A DNA stretch of 64,000 nt from Streptococcus sp. S5 (GTDB taxonomy: Bacteria > Bacillota > Bacilli > Lactobacillales > Streptococcaceae): contig NZ_CP139419.1 of NCBI RefSeq assembly GCF_034134805.1, positions 372,001 through 436,000 of the forward strand, given 5' to 3'. This document shows, piece after piece, positions 62,975-64,000 of the stretch (the stretch's first letter is position 1; each line of letters opens with the position of its first letter). The position numbers and the translations under genes were made by a program. Under the pieces are notes generated by a model. It was not told the origin of the DNA. It worked only from the letters and a program-made list of their open reading frames with translations, and did no database searches.

Positions 62975-63910
62975 GTGAATGCAATCATCGAAAAAATTAC
63001 CGAACAAATCCAAGAAGGCATCTATCCAGGTGCCTCTCTTACGCTTTACCGCAATGGTCAGTGGAGTGAGCACTATCTAGGACTTGCGGACCCTGAAAAA
63101 GAAGATCCAGTAGTGGCTGACCTGGTCTATGATTTGGCCAGTGTCAGTAAGGTCGTCGGAGTCGCTACCATCTGTGCCTTTTTGTATGCGAAAGGGGAGC
63201 TTCCGCTCGATCGCCCCTTTAAAGAGCTTTACCCGTGTTTTGCTCATGAGAAGACAACCATCCGGGAACTCTTGACCCATACGTCAGGACTTGATCCTTT
63301 TATCCCCAACCGGGATCAATTGGATGCGAGACAGTTGAAAACAGCCCTTGAAAATTTGCAGTTAAAAGAAGACAAGAGTTTTCATTACACTGACGTCAAT
63401 TTTCTTCTGTTGGGCTTTTGGTTAGAAGACAGGTTTCACCAGCCCTTGGATCGTTTATTTGAAGAGCTGATTTTTACGCCTTGGAAGATGACAGAAACAC
63501 GGTTTGGACCGGTCGAAAAGGCGGTGCCAACGGTCCGTGGAGTGGCTTCTGGAAGTGTTCATGATCCCAAAGCGAGAGTTCTGGGCTGTCATGCGGGAAG
63601 TGCTGGACTTTTTTCAACTGTTGCTGATCTAGAGCGCTTCTTAGAGCATTATCTGAAGGATGATTTTGCGCGTGACTTGTCTCAGAATTTTGCGCGTGAA
63701 GAGGGCAAGAACCGCGCTCTTGGATGGAATCTAGAGGGGGACTGGTTGGATCATACGGGCTATACAGGAACCTTCATCATGTACAATCGCAAGAGACAGG
63801 AAGCTGTGATCTTTTTGTCCAACCGGACCTATGAGAAGGACGAACGGGCCCAATGGATCCTGGACCGCAACTCTTTGATGGACTTGATCAAACAAGAATT
63901 TGAGAAATAG
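62975..63910 (+). CDS. Serine hydrolase of the class C beta-lactamase-like family
   Basis: About 311 residues. The SxxK motif is SVSK (about residue 50), with the second motif HYTDVNF near 133 and HTGYTG near 257. Members include esterases, D-Ala-D-Ala peptidases and aminopeptidases; the substrate is unknown. No signal peptide, so it is probably cytoplasmic. Starts at 62948 (ATG), 62969 (ATG) and 62975 (GTG) are possible; GGAG at 62963-62966 best fits 62975. It may be cotranscribed with cppA. Confidence 0.85.
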   Translation: MNAIIEKITEQIQEGIYPGASLTLYRNGQWSEHYLGLADPEKEDPVVADLVYDLASVSKVVGVATICAFLYAKGELPLDRPFKELYPCFAHEKTTIRELLTHTSGLDPFIPNRDQLDARQLKTALENLQLKEDKSFHYTDVNFLLLGFWLEDRFHQPLDRLFEELIFTPWKMTETRFGPVEKAVPTVRGVASGSVHDPKARVLGCHAGSAGLFSTVADLERFLEHYLKDDFARDLSQNFAREEGKNRALGWNLEGDWLDHTGYTGTFIMYNRKRQEAVIFLSNRTYEKDERAQWILDRNSLMDLIKQEFEK

Positions 63911-63916
63911 AAATGG

Positions 63917-63945
63917 AAGGCTAGGATGATGGATCCTGGCCTTTT
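63917..63945 (+). terminator. Terminator after the serine hydrolase gene
   Basis: 11-bp stem AAGGCTAGGAT/ATCCTGGCCTT (one wobble) and TTTT. The last 55 bases of the window hold nothing I can recognise. Confidence 0.8.
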
Positions 63946-64000
63946 ACGGTCTGTCCGTGAGAAAGAAACTGGTAGGAGATTCATTTTTGAACTCCGTCTT

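Overview
The window is chromosomal DNA from a low-GC Gram-positive coccus of the genus Streptococcus. The best match is the oral, sanguinis-like group, and most likely S. parasanguinis or a close relative. The reasons are the gene order (rnpA-yidC-khpB-rpmH; rnmV-rsmA-rsgA-rpe-thiN-rmuC-yhaM-purR; rpsL-rpsG-fusA-gap; pgk-glnR-glnA; tsaB-rimI-tsaD), the accessory Sec/glycosylation genes secA2-gtfA-gtfB-asp4-asp5 of a serine-rich adhesin locus, and extended -10 (TGnTATAAT) promoters. The species is inferred from memory of gene order, not from a search.

Layout. 1-4292: the end of the accessory Sec locus. 4293-4630: a non-coding stretch holding a highly folded element between two near-identical terminators. 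4687-14227: membrane proteins and RNA/ribosome housekeeping genes, interrupted at 11121-13332 by two accessory genes of unknown role. 14272-14448: tRNA-Ser and tRNA-Leu. 14697-20610: rsgA to purR. 20816-31822: ribosomal proteins, EF-G, GAPDH, a 1596-residue cell-wall GH85 endo-beta-N-acetylglucosaminidase and Pgk. 32091-39016: GlnR/GlnA, RNase J1/RpoY and the Tsa (t6A) genes. 39155-41281: an AT-rich island of three unknown genes. 41392-44373: AzlCD, a lipoprotein and a flavoprotein.

44509-55708 is the most distinctive region. It is a lactate racemization locus. larA-larB-larC-larD run leftward. A Crp-type regulator (larR), the sacrificial sulfur transferase larE, a DUF924 gene and a five-gene peptide/nickel-type ABC transporter run rightward. 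LarB, LarC and LarE build the nickel-pincer nucleotide of LarA, LarD would move lactate, and the transporter would supply nickel. A 16-bp palindrome sits between the two arms where LarR would act. As I recall the L. plantarum locus, the nickel importer there is of another family (LarMNQO), so this would be a swapped-in module.

55729-64000: a methyltransferase, YbaB, a DnaQ-like exonuclease, the chromosome segregation factor RocS, PepX, a membrane protein fused to a possible papain-like domain, CppA and a serine hydrolase. Three copies of a ~184-bp folded intergenic repeat lie at 31836, 34449 and 56986. I saw no insertion sequence, prophage, CRISPR array or rRNA.
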